From Forficula auricularia (taxonomy: Eukaryota; Arthropoda; Insecta; Dermaptera; Forficulidae), in assembly GCA_024734495.1 (NCBI GenBank), contig JALMQS010000085.1, positions 15,166,048-15,230,047 of the forward strand: a stretch of 64,000 nucleotides of DNA. Direction: 5' to 3'. This document shows positions 54,263 to 64,000 of this stretch, one piece after another. Position 1 is the stretch's first letter; every line of letters begins with the position of its first letter. The position numbers and the translations under genes are program-made. Below the pieces are notes generated by a model. The model was not told the DNA's origin and ran no database searches. It saw only the letters and a program-made list of their open reading frames with translations.

Positions 54263-54879
54263 TTTTTTATTGAGATTTTGATCTATCAATAATTACTTTA
54301 ATTAAGAAAAAATCAATTAAGATGAATTTTGATGAGGTCAGACCTAGACAGATCGTTTTTTCATCTTCAAAACTTTGTAATAGATTATGTTTCATCAAAA
54401 TGGGTAGGGCCGTTTTCAAAATAGAACCAAGATACAAATAAATATATATATATATAAATAAATATATAAATAAATAAATATACAATTTTTGCTCGTTTAA
54501 TAAGAGTAGATTAAAAGAAAAAAACAAAAGGCCGGACAAGTGTGAGTTTCGTAGCTAACTTTATATATATCAAGATTCTACGAGAAAACGGGTTAAGTCA
54601 CAATTCGTAGATTATTGGAGGAAAGCAAATTTAACTTTCAATATTAAAAACATATTTTTAAAACTCCAACTCGAGTGTAAGCAATATAATTAGACTGCCA
54701 AATTTATTTCTTTTAACGGTACATTTTAAAAAATAACAATTTAAGTTAAAGTAAAAGTTTCTTTTTGCCGAGAGTAGTAGAATTTTAATGAATTTAATGA
54801 CACAATAAATGAGTGTATCTTCTGCTGGAATTATAAATTTTTAATTTATTTAAATAATGTAGCAGAAGACTCACTCTTC
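54263..54879. other. Spacer
   Basis: Contains an (AT)/(AAAT) microsatellite at about 54440-54480 and a family edge GCCGAGAGTAGTAGAATTTT (about 54767). No gene supported. Confidence 0.4.
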
Positions 54880-56416
54880 ATTGTCTGCTTCAATTTAAGT
54901 TAAATTATTAAAAAATTTATTAAAAAGAACCTTCTTTCCGTTTCCACTCTAAGTAAAAAGCTCTGTATATCGGTAAGGATAGGCACACACAGTCGATTTT
55001 TAGTCGAGCGATAGTTTAGTTGATGGACATAAATAGGTATATTAAGTTTAATGTAGGTGTATACACAACACAACTGCAGATCAACTCTATTATTTAATCA
55101 CAAGCGATCGATGATCATTTATGATAAAAAATCGAGCTTAGTAAGTTAATTAGAGTTGGTTATAAATTGATGATGCATTACGATTTCAAACCAACCCAAC
55201 TGAATTGTTGGGTCGACTGAAAATAGACTGTGTGTGCCTAGGCTAACTTGTCGCTTTATTTGAAAGTAATTTCAAATGGCTTTTAGCGTCGATGGCTGCC
55301 CACTAGAATGCGTCATAAACTCATTTCTTAAAAAATGGACTTATCTCGTTCTTTCCTTGGGGTTTTCGTATATATTTTATTTGCTGAATGGCCCTTTGCC
55401 CAGAGCCCTGAAGGCAGCAGAAAAGTGATATGTTCCAAAATACTTGAGATATCAAATTCATTATTATTTACCTTTAGTAATTAGTGAATGACAGAATTTA
55501 TTTTAAGTTGGCCCATTTCTAAACCTGACAGGTAAACAAACCATCTAAAAATAACATCTCTCACGCTGTCATTTTAAAACGAAATAGATTTTTAAAAATC
55601 AAACCTAATTCTACTTGAAGAGATCTTTAGAGAGGTGCCTCACAGTCTATGATAAAAAAATATTTTTTTATTTTTGACCCCAAATAAAATCCTAACATAC
55701 CCCCACCCCAAAAAAACAAAAAAACAAAAAAACATTTGATTAAAATTTTAATAAGATCTTTGATTTGCTTTGTGAATGTAGAAATTGCTGGGTGAAATGA
55801 ACAGATATAACTCCAAAATTTCAAGTTTATAACTTATTAAGTTTACAAGCTACAATGGTCTGACAAACCCAAAGACAGATACATTAATAGGGTCACGATT
55901 TTAAACAGGACTTTAAAAATAATTGTAATTATAAGAAAATGTCGATATTTCTATTATGAATGAAGTAGTCTTGAAATAAGAAAGAGAAAAATTATAATAT
56001 ACGCATATAATCCATACGATTTGTCATTTTAAAAATAGAATATTATAAATAATTAGATAAGTACATAAAATTATTAATTGGCGGGATGAAAATTTTCATC
56101 ACATCATTTTATAACTTTGTATTGTCTTTCTTTTTAACAAATCATTTATTTTTTCTTATCAAAGCTACCTAATAAATCAGATTATTATTACTATTAGAGC
56201 TGTTTGCCATGAGTAATATATTATAGCTACGTCACATTTCTAGAGGTATCTACTATAATATAAATAGCCAGTAAAGAAAAAAACGTGAATTAGTCATTTG
56301 AATATCGCCAATGCAATCATATATCATCAATTTTTTTATTTTTTATTTTTTTTTACTAAAAATTTGAAAGAAATTTTTCGGTATTAATTTTTAATTGTAA
56401 TCAAACATAAGAAAAA
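54880..56416 (+). promoter_or_regulatory. 5' flank and promoter region of copy C
   Basis: Homologous to 26340-27752. It differs by small indels and an A/C-rich stretch near 55675-55735. The proximal block GCTACGTCACATTTCTAGA is unchanged. Confidence 0.6.
56259..56267 (+). promoter_or_regulatory. TATA box of copy C
   Basis: TATAAATAG, 158 bp before the ATG. An ATTAGTCATT initiator-like sequence follows about 30 bp later. Confidence 0.6.
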
Positions 56417-59400
56417 ATGTTCAGAAATTTGTTGATAAATTCGATATTTATGATTGTATTGTTCGTATGTCAAATACATTTATCCAAGACTCAAGATAAT
56501 TTGTCTGTGGAAAGAGCTTCAATAGTAAGTATGGACTTTTTTAAAATACTTACTATAAGTAATTTGATCTCGAAGGAGTTTTGATAACTATTGTTTATAA
56601 ATTTATTTTTTTACAGCTATCAATCACTGTGTAGCACTAGCTTAAAATTGAGATAGAGACTTGAAACTTCCCTAGTAGCACAATATTTCAAACTATATAG
56701 TAACTATATAGTTTGAAACATTGTGCTACTAGAGTTGGAAGATATTTTTTTATTTATTTAGAACCATATGAGCCACTCTCCTTGTAAATATTCGAAAACA
56801 TCCAAAATAAGGAGCACCCTAGTGCATATAGTACACTTAAGAGGTACCATGTAGCATTTGGGAATTTCTAGGTTACCCGGATTATTCTTTCATTTTTATA
56901 TTCAATTTCCTGTATATTGTTGCAGAATTTTTAATGTATCATCAAGCCAACTCTCCCGCGCAAGCTCTCTCCTTTTTCTTTTTCCCAGAGTATGCCAGGA
57001 CGTAATTTCCGAACTTAGTAGTGCCATTGCCTTTTTTCTTAGTCTCCGATAACTCGCAGAAGTCGATTTTAAAGTTATTGAGTTCATTTAAAACGTCTTG
57101 TTCTCTGCCGAACCGCGATATGATGTTCCACGATGCTATACTTATATTGTTCCGTCTCCATATTCATTTTTTTCAATTTCCTAGCTGGGGTTCTCAAATA
57201 TTTATATCCGTCAGGCTTATTCTTATTACTTCTGTGAGCTTCAGTTTTCTTTTTAAAAATGGGGGTTGCTAGCCCTACAACATACAACCCCCAACCTGGA
57301 GGACCAGGTATCTCTCTTCGTATGACGTTATTTTCAAATTTGATGTTACATTATTTAATACTTTAAATATTGAATTTGAAAAAGACTGTTCAGTAATCCA
57401 AATCATACTTACAAACAAATTAATATGATAATTATTGTCATTTACTTTAGTAACTATTAAAATTTATTATAATTATCTCTTTTAGACAAGTTATAGACTA
57501 GATAGAGAATATTAGATATATATAAAAAAAAGTTAATTCGCCCAAAGTTACCTCCATTTAAAAATCTATGAAATTCATAGGCATTAGTCATTATACACAT
57601 TATGTGATGGGGTGTGTAGTTAACTAACAATAACCCAAACTCTAAAAATTTTGTTAACTACCAATTGTTAATTGTTGTACTTTTTATTAATCTTAGTTTG
57701 ATTATTGACATAAAAACGTTTTATTTATTGAATTTCTTAAAATTTAAAATATCTTGCAGGATCCCGCGGGATTAGCACCAATCTCGCAATAATCCCGCGG
57801 GATTGAAAACACTCGGGTTTGCAATCCTTAGCTTTACCACAAGGTTGAGATACTAGGGGGCTGTAAAAATTTAAAAAAAATGTATCTTTTATCGATGTGA
57901 GCCAAAATGTATACAACAGTTATTCTTTAGGACCATAAGGAATAAATGAAATAAAAATTCGACCTCTTAAATAATATGAAGGGGAGAAAGGAATCAAAAT
58001 AGTAGAGAGTATTGTCTAAAGATTTCTTTATAAATTTTAAGTCTGCTTCTATGGGCAATTTGAACTTTTACTTAAATACTTTTTTATTTTTTTCTAATTT
58101 AATTTTAATATAACTATTTTTATTATATGTATATTAATAGTTAAACCGGGAATAAAAATTTTAATTTAAAGATTTCATTTTACTTAATTTAAAACAATTC
58201 AATAATATTGAAAATAAAAAAGTTGCAGTTGATCAAAAATTGATAAGTTGTAGAAAATAGACGCATTGACATGTTAGCTTTGGACAAGCATTTGTGGGAA
58301 ATTGAAGGTATGGTAAAGTCATGTGGTCTGTTTAAGACGCCGTAAATATTTGCGTTTAAGATGACAATAATAGATAAATAGTTAAAATCATTGTCAAACA
58401 TTTAATGAAGACATAACTCTATTAATATACCATATAACATGTAGATTTTAAAAAACTAAACCAATTATAAGTTGAAGATTTTTATCTGTAGGTATACTAG
58501 ATAATAATTCAGAATACAAAAAAGTTTTGTATTATTAATTATGGAATAAATAGCTTCATTAATAATTTTAATGTTCCAGTTAAGCATTTTATTATCTTTT
58601 TTAAATATTAAATATTTTTAAGTAATATTATTTTATTATGCTAAGCCCCTGTTAGCCAGCAACCCGGAGAATGATCTGTAATTTCCGAGCTCTCCACTAA
58701 ATCGCCCTTATCTATATTACACTCTATAATATTTTTTTTTCGATCGACTCCAGTTAAAACCTTCTGCAAAATAAATAACAAGGAATTTAGTTAATCCATT
58801 GACATTTAATAAATACCTAAATAGCGCCTCAAACAGAGAAAATTCGGGGTTAAATAATTTGTAAAAAATAGTTGAGAGGCTTATAAGAAAATTCCAAAAA
58901 ATCTGAAAACTTCTAAATCGATGATGAGAAAAAAAATCCTTGCTGTATATACCTAACAAGTTTAATGTAGTTAAGATGTAGATATATTTAATTTCTTTAG
59001 AATTTATGTTTTTTGAATATTCCCGACTTATATTAATAAGCAAGTGATAATAAAATCATTAAATAATTTGAGACTATATAATTGAATAAGCTTCCTCGGT
59101 ATCTAATTAGATTAGTGTATTTTAAATAAATACATTTCTATTATATGTTTCGACAGTAAATTTTAAATTTTTTTATGTGTTTTATAGGTTTTCCGGCATG
59201 GAGAAAGAGAAACGATAATTCTTTCACAAAATTCAAATGCTGGCGTCATTAACTAATGTAAGTAGTGTGTCTTATTTATTCATTGATAATTTGGTAATCT
59301 ATTTAGAAAATTAAATCCAAATTATACAAATAAATTTTCGGATTTAATCAAGTTACTGCCTTTTACACAGCTCCTTAACTTTACAGAAGTTTGATACTGT

Positions 59401-62400
59401 AGTAATAAGCTTTTATCTCAATATCGTATTTTACAAATTATGATCTGGGATAAGGGATATTTATCTACTTCTGGTAAAACTGCGAAATATTGAATGTCAG
59501 CAAAATCTGTAAACCATCAGATAGGTGTACTGAGTCAGAACAAAAATAACACCAAACTGTAGGTCATTTTGATTCTAAGGCTCTATCTTACAATGTATTT
59601 TGCCTATCCTTAAAGATTGTGATGCTCTCTAGTAGATCAGTCGAGCAAGTTTTGAAAAAGTATACCTAATATAGGTAATTATTTATTTCAAAAAACGTGT
59701 AACAAATGTTCAACTCTTAGCCTCCTTCAATGAATATAAATTTTATACTACACATTGTACAATGCTAATTCAGACTCTTTTCGGGATAATCAAATTCAAG
59801 CTGATGTGATACTTGATGATGATATCCCCTGAAAAGAGCTTTGGATTGAGGTACTAATTAAGTCAATTTCAAGGTTTATGACACTCAAACATTTCTTCTT
59901 TAGTAACAAAAACCATTTACAACACAAATCAAATAAATATCAATCACATCGGGAGACAGGAATAATTTGCTGGTAAAACTTGTTGAATTCGAGTATTTCG
60001 TTTCTGTCTCGTCACAAAATCAAGCCTTTAGTTTTTTATGTGAATTAATACTCAATATACAATGATGAAATTTCACTAAATCGCTTATAAGATGATGAAT
60101 GTATAATCATTTACTAATTTTCCCTTAAAACTTTGAAATTGCTAAGACTAAATTGGAAACATTTTTAAGTCTTAGATGACATCCAACCAACTAGATATGG
60201 TCAAATTAACACTCTTTTTCGTGTTTTGTTTCCGGACTAGTAAATAAATTTTTTTTTTCAAAATTCAGGTCGGAAAATTGCAAGCTTTCGAGTATGGAAT
60301 CTGGCTTCGAGAACACTACCCAGCTCTTCTGAAAAAAAATTATGATTTTGAAGAACTTTATGTAAGATCTAGTGAAGTAAGTCGATCTGTGATGACTACA
60401 GAGTCCCTTTTGGCGGGATTGTATTATCCATTGGATCCAAAAGATCAGTGGTCTGGAAAATACAACGTGGCATGGTCTCCGATTCCTGTATCCAACGTTC
60501 CAGGAAAATATGATGAGGTAATTGCATGAAAACATATGCGTTTTAAGTAAAATTATTCAAATGAGAATATAGCATTTTCATAATTGAAAAATAACCATAA
60601 ATTTGGTAAAAAAAAATGAAATGCTAAATACTCTTAATTCTTTAGTCTAAATTTCTTGGAAATATATCATCCCTAGATTTTTCGATTTCATTGTTAGATC
60701 TGTGGAATTACTGTGATTCAAATTATGAAGTAACTTACCTACAGCTATATAACAAGTTCATAGCTCAAATTATAAAAAATTGCCAATTCAATAGAATGTG
60801 CGGGAATGGTACTGAATTTTGAACAAGTTTAAACTCACTACTCCAATTTAAATTAAACAAAAGTAAGAACCTTATCATTATTTTTAATAATTTTGCAGAT
60901 GTTATATTCAAGTCGAGAAGCATATTGTCCCGTAATGGAAAATATCTTAACGGAAAGATTGAGTGATTTCTCTGAAAAATATCCAAATATTACTCTATTG
61001 TCATTTGGGTCAGTTTCGGAATACTTTGTAAGTTCAATCACACATTATATTTTAAATTTATTTATTTGTATGTACCTAGTATATAACTTTAGTTATTGAT
61101 TAATTCTTTAATTTTAGACAAATAATCCACAAGTAGAAGATTTTATAGAAGAACTATTAGATAGTCTTAATTCGGATCTTACTTGGAGAAGATTATATTC
61201 AGGTATATACTAAATATTATTATTTTTTGAATCTAAAGATATTGGCAAAAATAATATTTTTTCTCGATCATGTTCAAATATCGTTTCCGATTGAACAAAA
61301 ACGTTCAAATAGTGCAAAAAACTTGTGTTCTACACTTTTGCTAAAAGAAGAAATAAACAATAAAACGCTAGTAAACAAACAATAGAAGCAAACGTTTATT
61401 ACGTTAGTGATTGTAACATGGTGCAAGATGTTAAGGCTTAGAAAACTCTTAAAATAACAAGGACATAGGAATAGTCAAAATTTCCAGAAAAAATTATTTT
61501 AATTCTTCTTATTTTAAAATTATCAACATCATTGTTTTTTCGCTTTGGCGTGTACCTATTTAAAGGTACGTTTGCTCTGTGCGACTATCACGATGATCGT
61601 GCAACGATTATTATTGAACGATAAACGTTGAACGATCATCGTAAGTTAACAATTTTGCTCGGAACATTTGCAGTTTATTAATTTTTCATTTGTTCTTTGT
61701 TTTCATTCGCAGTCCCATCATACTAAATTTAACAAAATGAGTTTAAATTTGAGTAGAGGTAAAATATTATTACTCAAATATCTTTTGATTGAGGAGATGG
61801 AAAAAGACGAAATACTTCTTTATACTTATGGGAAGAAAAGAGCAAAAAAACACCGTATGTTTGTGCTCAAAAATGAAGAGGGACTGTAACAAAAATTGAT
61901 TACTGTCCCTCTGCGCTAAGACAACAAAAAGTTCTCCGTAACGCTAATTTTGAAGGATTTGAACTAAGAGACTCGTTTGCTGTAGATATATTTCAGCACC
62001 AATGGGAGGGAGGCTGGCAAGATCGAACAGACAGAAATTAATTAATTTTTTTTTCATTTGTCAAACTGCTATCCAAAAAGCTATTGATCTGAATTTAATT
62101 GAATTAAAAAATATAAATAATCAAATTAAATTTCACCATTGATCTGAATGAAAGAACAAAATACTTTGTTTACTTTGGATACGAATTACTTAATGTTAAT
62201 TTATTTATAAAATTTTGTTCAATTTGTGGTGCGCTTTCATCAAAAAAATCTTATAACTGCCACAGTAAGGGATGATTCGCCACTTTCATCATCCGATTCG
62301 GAAAATGTAGGAGCCGTGGTACACTAGGTCTTCTCTCTACAAATAAACGTTTGCGTTGACGATTATATTCACCCTTTTCCTGAACGACTATTCCAGACGA

Positions 62401-63205
62401 ACGACTCTACTGGCAGTCGCTCAAAGGAAAATATCTCCTTAAGAAATACAAAGAAATAGAGCTCAACGATTATCGTTGCACGGTTATTGTTGAACGATCA
62501 TCGAGGTAGTCGAACCGAGCAAAACGTACCTTAAAATTGTCAGGCAGCTACGTGTGATTTTATTAAAAAGAAGCAAGAATTAAGGATTGATATATAATGT
62601 GTTTATGATTTTACGAAAATTAAAATTATTTTAACACAGTCTTCGTGGTGATTTAAAATATTGAAAGGTCTCCTATGTTATAATTACACAAAAATAAAAA
62701 ATAATGAAGCTTTTAGTAAAACATTTAAAAATTTATTAAGTCGATCTTTAACTTTTTGACATCTACTTAAATGTAAATTTTTGACAGGTCCTGTTTTAAA
62801 GGATATCGTGGAAAAATTCCTATCCAATCAAACAAACATGAATCTTTATGGTGCACACGATGTTAATATTGTCAATTTAATTTATGCCTTGGATTTTGAA
62901 AACGAAACAGGCAAAATATCTTTTTTGAGTAGTTTAATTTTTGAACTGGTTGTTGATAACGAAACATCTAATTCTTATATCAAGGTAAGCAAAACATATG
63001 GGTTTATATTTTTTTAAATCACATGAATCTAATAATGCTTTTTTTCAAGATTTTATTCAAAAATGGTCCGAATAGTGAGGCTGTAGTACAAAAAATGAAA
63101 AGTTGTGAAGAATTATGCCCATTCGACCAATTTCAACAAATATTAAAACCTTTTATTCCTGGTGATTGGTTTGAAGAATGTCAGGAGGCTAATACTTCTA
63201 TATAA
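56417..63205 (+). CDS. Histidine acid phosphatase copy C (7 exons, one frameshift)
   Basis: Exons: 56417-56524, 59188-59257, 60269-60517, 60899-61027, 61118-61202, 62788-62984, 63050-63205. The signal peptide (FMIVLFVCQIHLS) is as in copy B. Exon 2 retains VFRHGERETI but then has one extra nucleotide (ATAATTCTTTCACAAAATTC), shifting the frame into a stop (AAC TAA) before the donor. Exons 3-7 are open and correctly phased: exon 6 begins GTCCTGTTTTAAAG, giving G-P-V-L-K-D in frame, and keeps the YGAHD catalytic motif. The protein ends EANTSI, 17 residues earlier than A and B. Many amino-acid changes relative to B fall in exons 4-5. Intron 5 carries a Harbinger-like element. It may be a recently lost gene, or the exon 2 indel may be an error. 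Confidence 0.8.
56672..56732. mobile_element. 61-bp palindromic insertion
   Basis: CTAGTAGCACAATATTTC... folds back almost perfectly on ...GAAACATTGTGCTACTAG. It interrupts a family-1 repeat between ACTTGAAACTTC and GGAAGATATT; other copies (for example at about 320) are uninterrupted. Related palindromes lie at 40236-40308 and, in part, 10425-10466. Confidence 0.75.
56830..59187 (+). other. Intron 1 of copy C
   Basis: Homologous to intron 1 of A and B in 56860-57200 and from about 58540 onwards. The part 57240-58400 is unique here and includes the twin palindromes at 57760. No gene supported. Confidence 0.5.
57755..57808. repeat. Two ATCCCGCGGGAT palindromes
   Basis: GGATCCCGCGGGATTAG and AATCCCGCGGGATTG lie about 30 bp apart in otherwise AT-rich DNA. 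Repeated GC-rich subterminal palindromes of this sort occur in some hAT-type elements, but no element ends were located. Confidence 0.5.
59188..59257 (+). pseudogene. Copy C exon 2 with +1 frameshift
   Basis: 70 nt against 69 in A and B. The segment after ACGATA differs in several bases and is one nucleotide longer, so it is not a simple homopolymer change. The splice sites TTTTATAG and GTAAGT are preserved. Confidence 0.8.
60269..60517 (+). CDS. Copy C exon 3
   Basis: 83 codons, phase 0. Six amino-acid differences from copy B (for example SSEVSR for SSGVSR, and VPGKYDE for VPQEYDE) and three silent ones. Confidence 0.8.
60899..61027 (+). CDS. Copy C exon 4
   Basis: 43 codons in frame: MLYSSREAYCPVM through GSVSEYF. 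The Cys is kept. Ten residues differ from copy B with only one silent change. Confidence 0.8.
61118..61202 (+). CDS. Copy C exon 5
   Basis: 85 nt, TNNPQVEDFIEELLD onwards, phase 1 donor TCAG|GTAT. Six replacement and no silent differences from copy B. Confidence 0.75.
61564..62531 (+). mobile_element. Harbinger-like DNA transposon in intron 5 of copy C
   Basis: Inverted ends AGGTACGTTTGCTC and GAGCAAAACGTACCT, with further ATCGT-rich complementary sequence inside (about 61590-61640 and 62465-62510). TAA on each side (61561-61563, 62532-62534) fits the 3-bp TWA duplication of PIF/Harbinger. A and B have the uninterrupted site (GTACCAATTTGAA, near 4806 and 34258). Most of the transposase is missing. 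Confidence 0.8.
61737..61889 (+). pseudogene. Short ORF of the Harbinger-like element
   Basis: 50 codons, MSLNLSRGKILLLKYLLIEE onward with KKRAKKHRMFVLKNEEG, stopped by TGTAA. The next frame shows NFEGFELRDSF before decaying. It may be the N-terminus of the transposase; this is inferred from position and basic residues only. Confidence 0.4.
62788..62984 (+). CDS. Copy C exon 6 (HD motif)
   Basis: 197 nt, in frame with exon 5. NLYGAHDVNIVNL holds the catalytic His-Asp. The three sequons NQT, NET, NET are kept. Confidence 0.82.
63050..63205 (+). CDS. Copy C exon 7
   Basis: 52 codons including TAA. ILFKNGPNSEAVV, CEELCPFDQF, IPGDWFEEC, ending EANTSI. Confidence 0.8.
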   Translation: MLFKNGPNSEAVVQKMKSCEELCPFDQFQQILKPFIPGDWFEECQEANTSI

Positions 63206-63260
63206 TAAATTTTCCATATAGTCATGAAAACACCTTTATAATTGATCGATAGATTATTTT

Positions 63261-63266
63261 AATAAA
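63261..63266 (+). promoter_or_regulatory. Poly(A) signal of copy C
   Basis: AATAAA 56 nt after the stop, before the CT repeat, as in A and B. Confidence 0.6.
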
Positions 63267-63579
63267 ATCTCTCTCTCTTATTTATTTTTACTCTGTGTGT
63301 ACTCCTCTGCGTTTAGTAATGTTAAGTTGTAATTCAACGAAATCCGAAGCTTTAGTGGGACACAAGAAATTAGCCCTTCTTCGCATGAGATAGTATTTTT
63401 TCAAAAAGTGACTAATTAATGTTTTTGGATATTTTTAGTCAATTATCCTTTAAAAATTGATATTAGAATTACTTATTTACTTATTAATTAACACACTAGT
63501 ATTATAATATAATTAGTATCATTAAAAAGATTAATGATTTTTTTCAAATTCGACGTGCATATGAATTAGTACATTAGGG

Positions 63580-64000
63580 TGGTCCTTAATTTGGGTATTT
63601 TCAAATTTTTACGCTGACAGAGGCTCGAAATAATTTTTTTTAAATATCCCCCTAGTTCCAAGTCTCGATCTCAATTTTAACCTGTGCCGCACAGCGATGC
63701 AAGTTTCTCATCTAAATTACATGTGGTTTTAGGCATTGAACGATGAATTTTTTATTCCGGCCAAAGAAATGGTTCAAAAAATTTGAAACTCTCTAGACTT
63801 TATCCTTATAATTGTTGCTATTCTTCAGAATTTTTACAGATTTTTAGCTATTAGTATTTTGGAGTTACAGCTAGATAGAATACTGCTATATCTTAGTGTT
63901 AGTAAGTTAAAGACTCCAAAATAGATAGAACCATGGAACTTGGGGGATATTTTTTTTATTTATTTTGAGCCATATGAGCTTCTGTCAGCCTAAAATTTCG
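63580..64000. repeat. Foldback pair of family-1 repeats
   Basis: 63595-63700 is inverted relative to 63925-64000 (GCTGACAGAGGCTCGAAATA against TTTTGAGCCATATGAGCTTC). A hairpin like that at 1-190 lies between them. The element probably continues past the window. Confidence 0.6.

Noticed and set aside
55627..55824. 65-residue minus frame
   Set aside because: In the 5' flank of copy C; the homologous place upstream of B has no such frame.

Overview
The window is eukaryotic, AT-rich nuclear DNA and almost certainly comes from an insect. It has short exons with GT-AG introns, AATAAA signals, and dense layers of Penelope-like, Helitron, Helentron-like, hAT, Harbinger, LTR, LINE and SINE sequences. 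The order of insect cannot be fixed from the sequence. Positions 38216-38315 are a 100-N scaffold gap. No bacterial, viral or CRISPR features were seen.

The only host gene family is a tandem array of three histidine acid phosphatase genes of the venom Acph-1/prostatic type, all on the + strand. Copy A (exons 2-7, 1946-5555) has its first exon left of the window. Copy B (exons 1-7) spans 27753-35008 and copy C (exons 1-7) spans 56417-63205. Each is a 7-exon gene with a predicted signal peptide, an RHGxR active-site motif in exon 2 and the catalytic HD in exon 6. As assembled, every copy carries at least one +1 frameshift: A in exons 4, 5 and 6, B in exon 6, C in exon 2. A and B are almost identical through exons, introns and several kb of 3' flank. 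C is more diverged. Between B and C about 31 codons differ in amino acid and about 8 differ silently, and exons 4-5 alone give 16 to 1. B and C also share about 1.4 kb of upstream sequence, with a TATA box exactly 158 bp before each ATG.

Between the genes the DNA is nested mobile elements. 0-11 kb: copy A, its 3' flank, a minisatellite and foldback elements. 11.4-19.8 kb: a complete non-autonomous LTR retrotransposon with two 2821-bp LTRs, a polypurine tract, gag-like frames and no pol. 20.5-24.4 kb: two Helitron-like elements with a strongly G-rich strand. 25 and 50-52 kb: fragments of one unclassified transposase-like gene. 26.3-38 kb: copy B with a Penelope-like element in intron 1. 38.3-41.5 kb: a further copy of the A/B 3' flank and a LINE tail. 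41.5-46 kb: two nested Helentron-like elements carrying 120-bp tandem arrays. 46.3-54.3 kb: a hAT element with 8-bp target duplications, a third Helentron-like element and several inverted-repeat elements. 54.9-64 kb: copy C with a Harbinger-like insertion in intron 5.

The most interesting signal is a series of short inverted-repeat elements whose arms carry type I hammerhead ribozyme cores of the kind known from Penelope-like elements. Some are flanked by 10-13 bp target duplications, and one is missing from the otherwise near-identical duplicate region. Only one of them still contains a GIY-YIG endonuclease frame. The rest look like minimal elements made of two head-to-head ribozyme-bearing terminal repeats.
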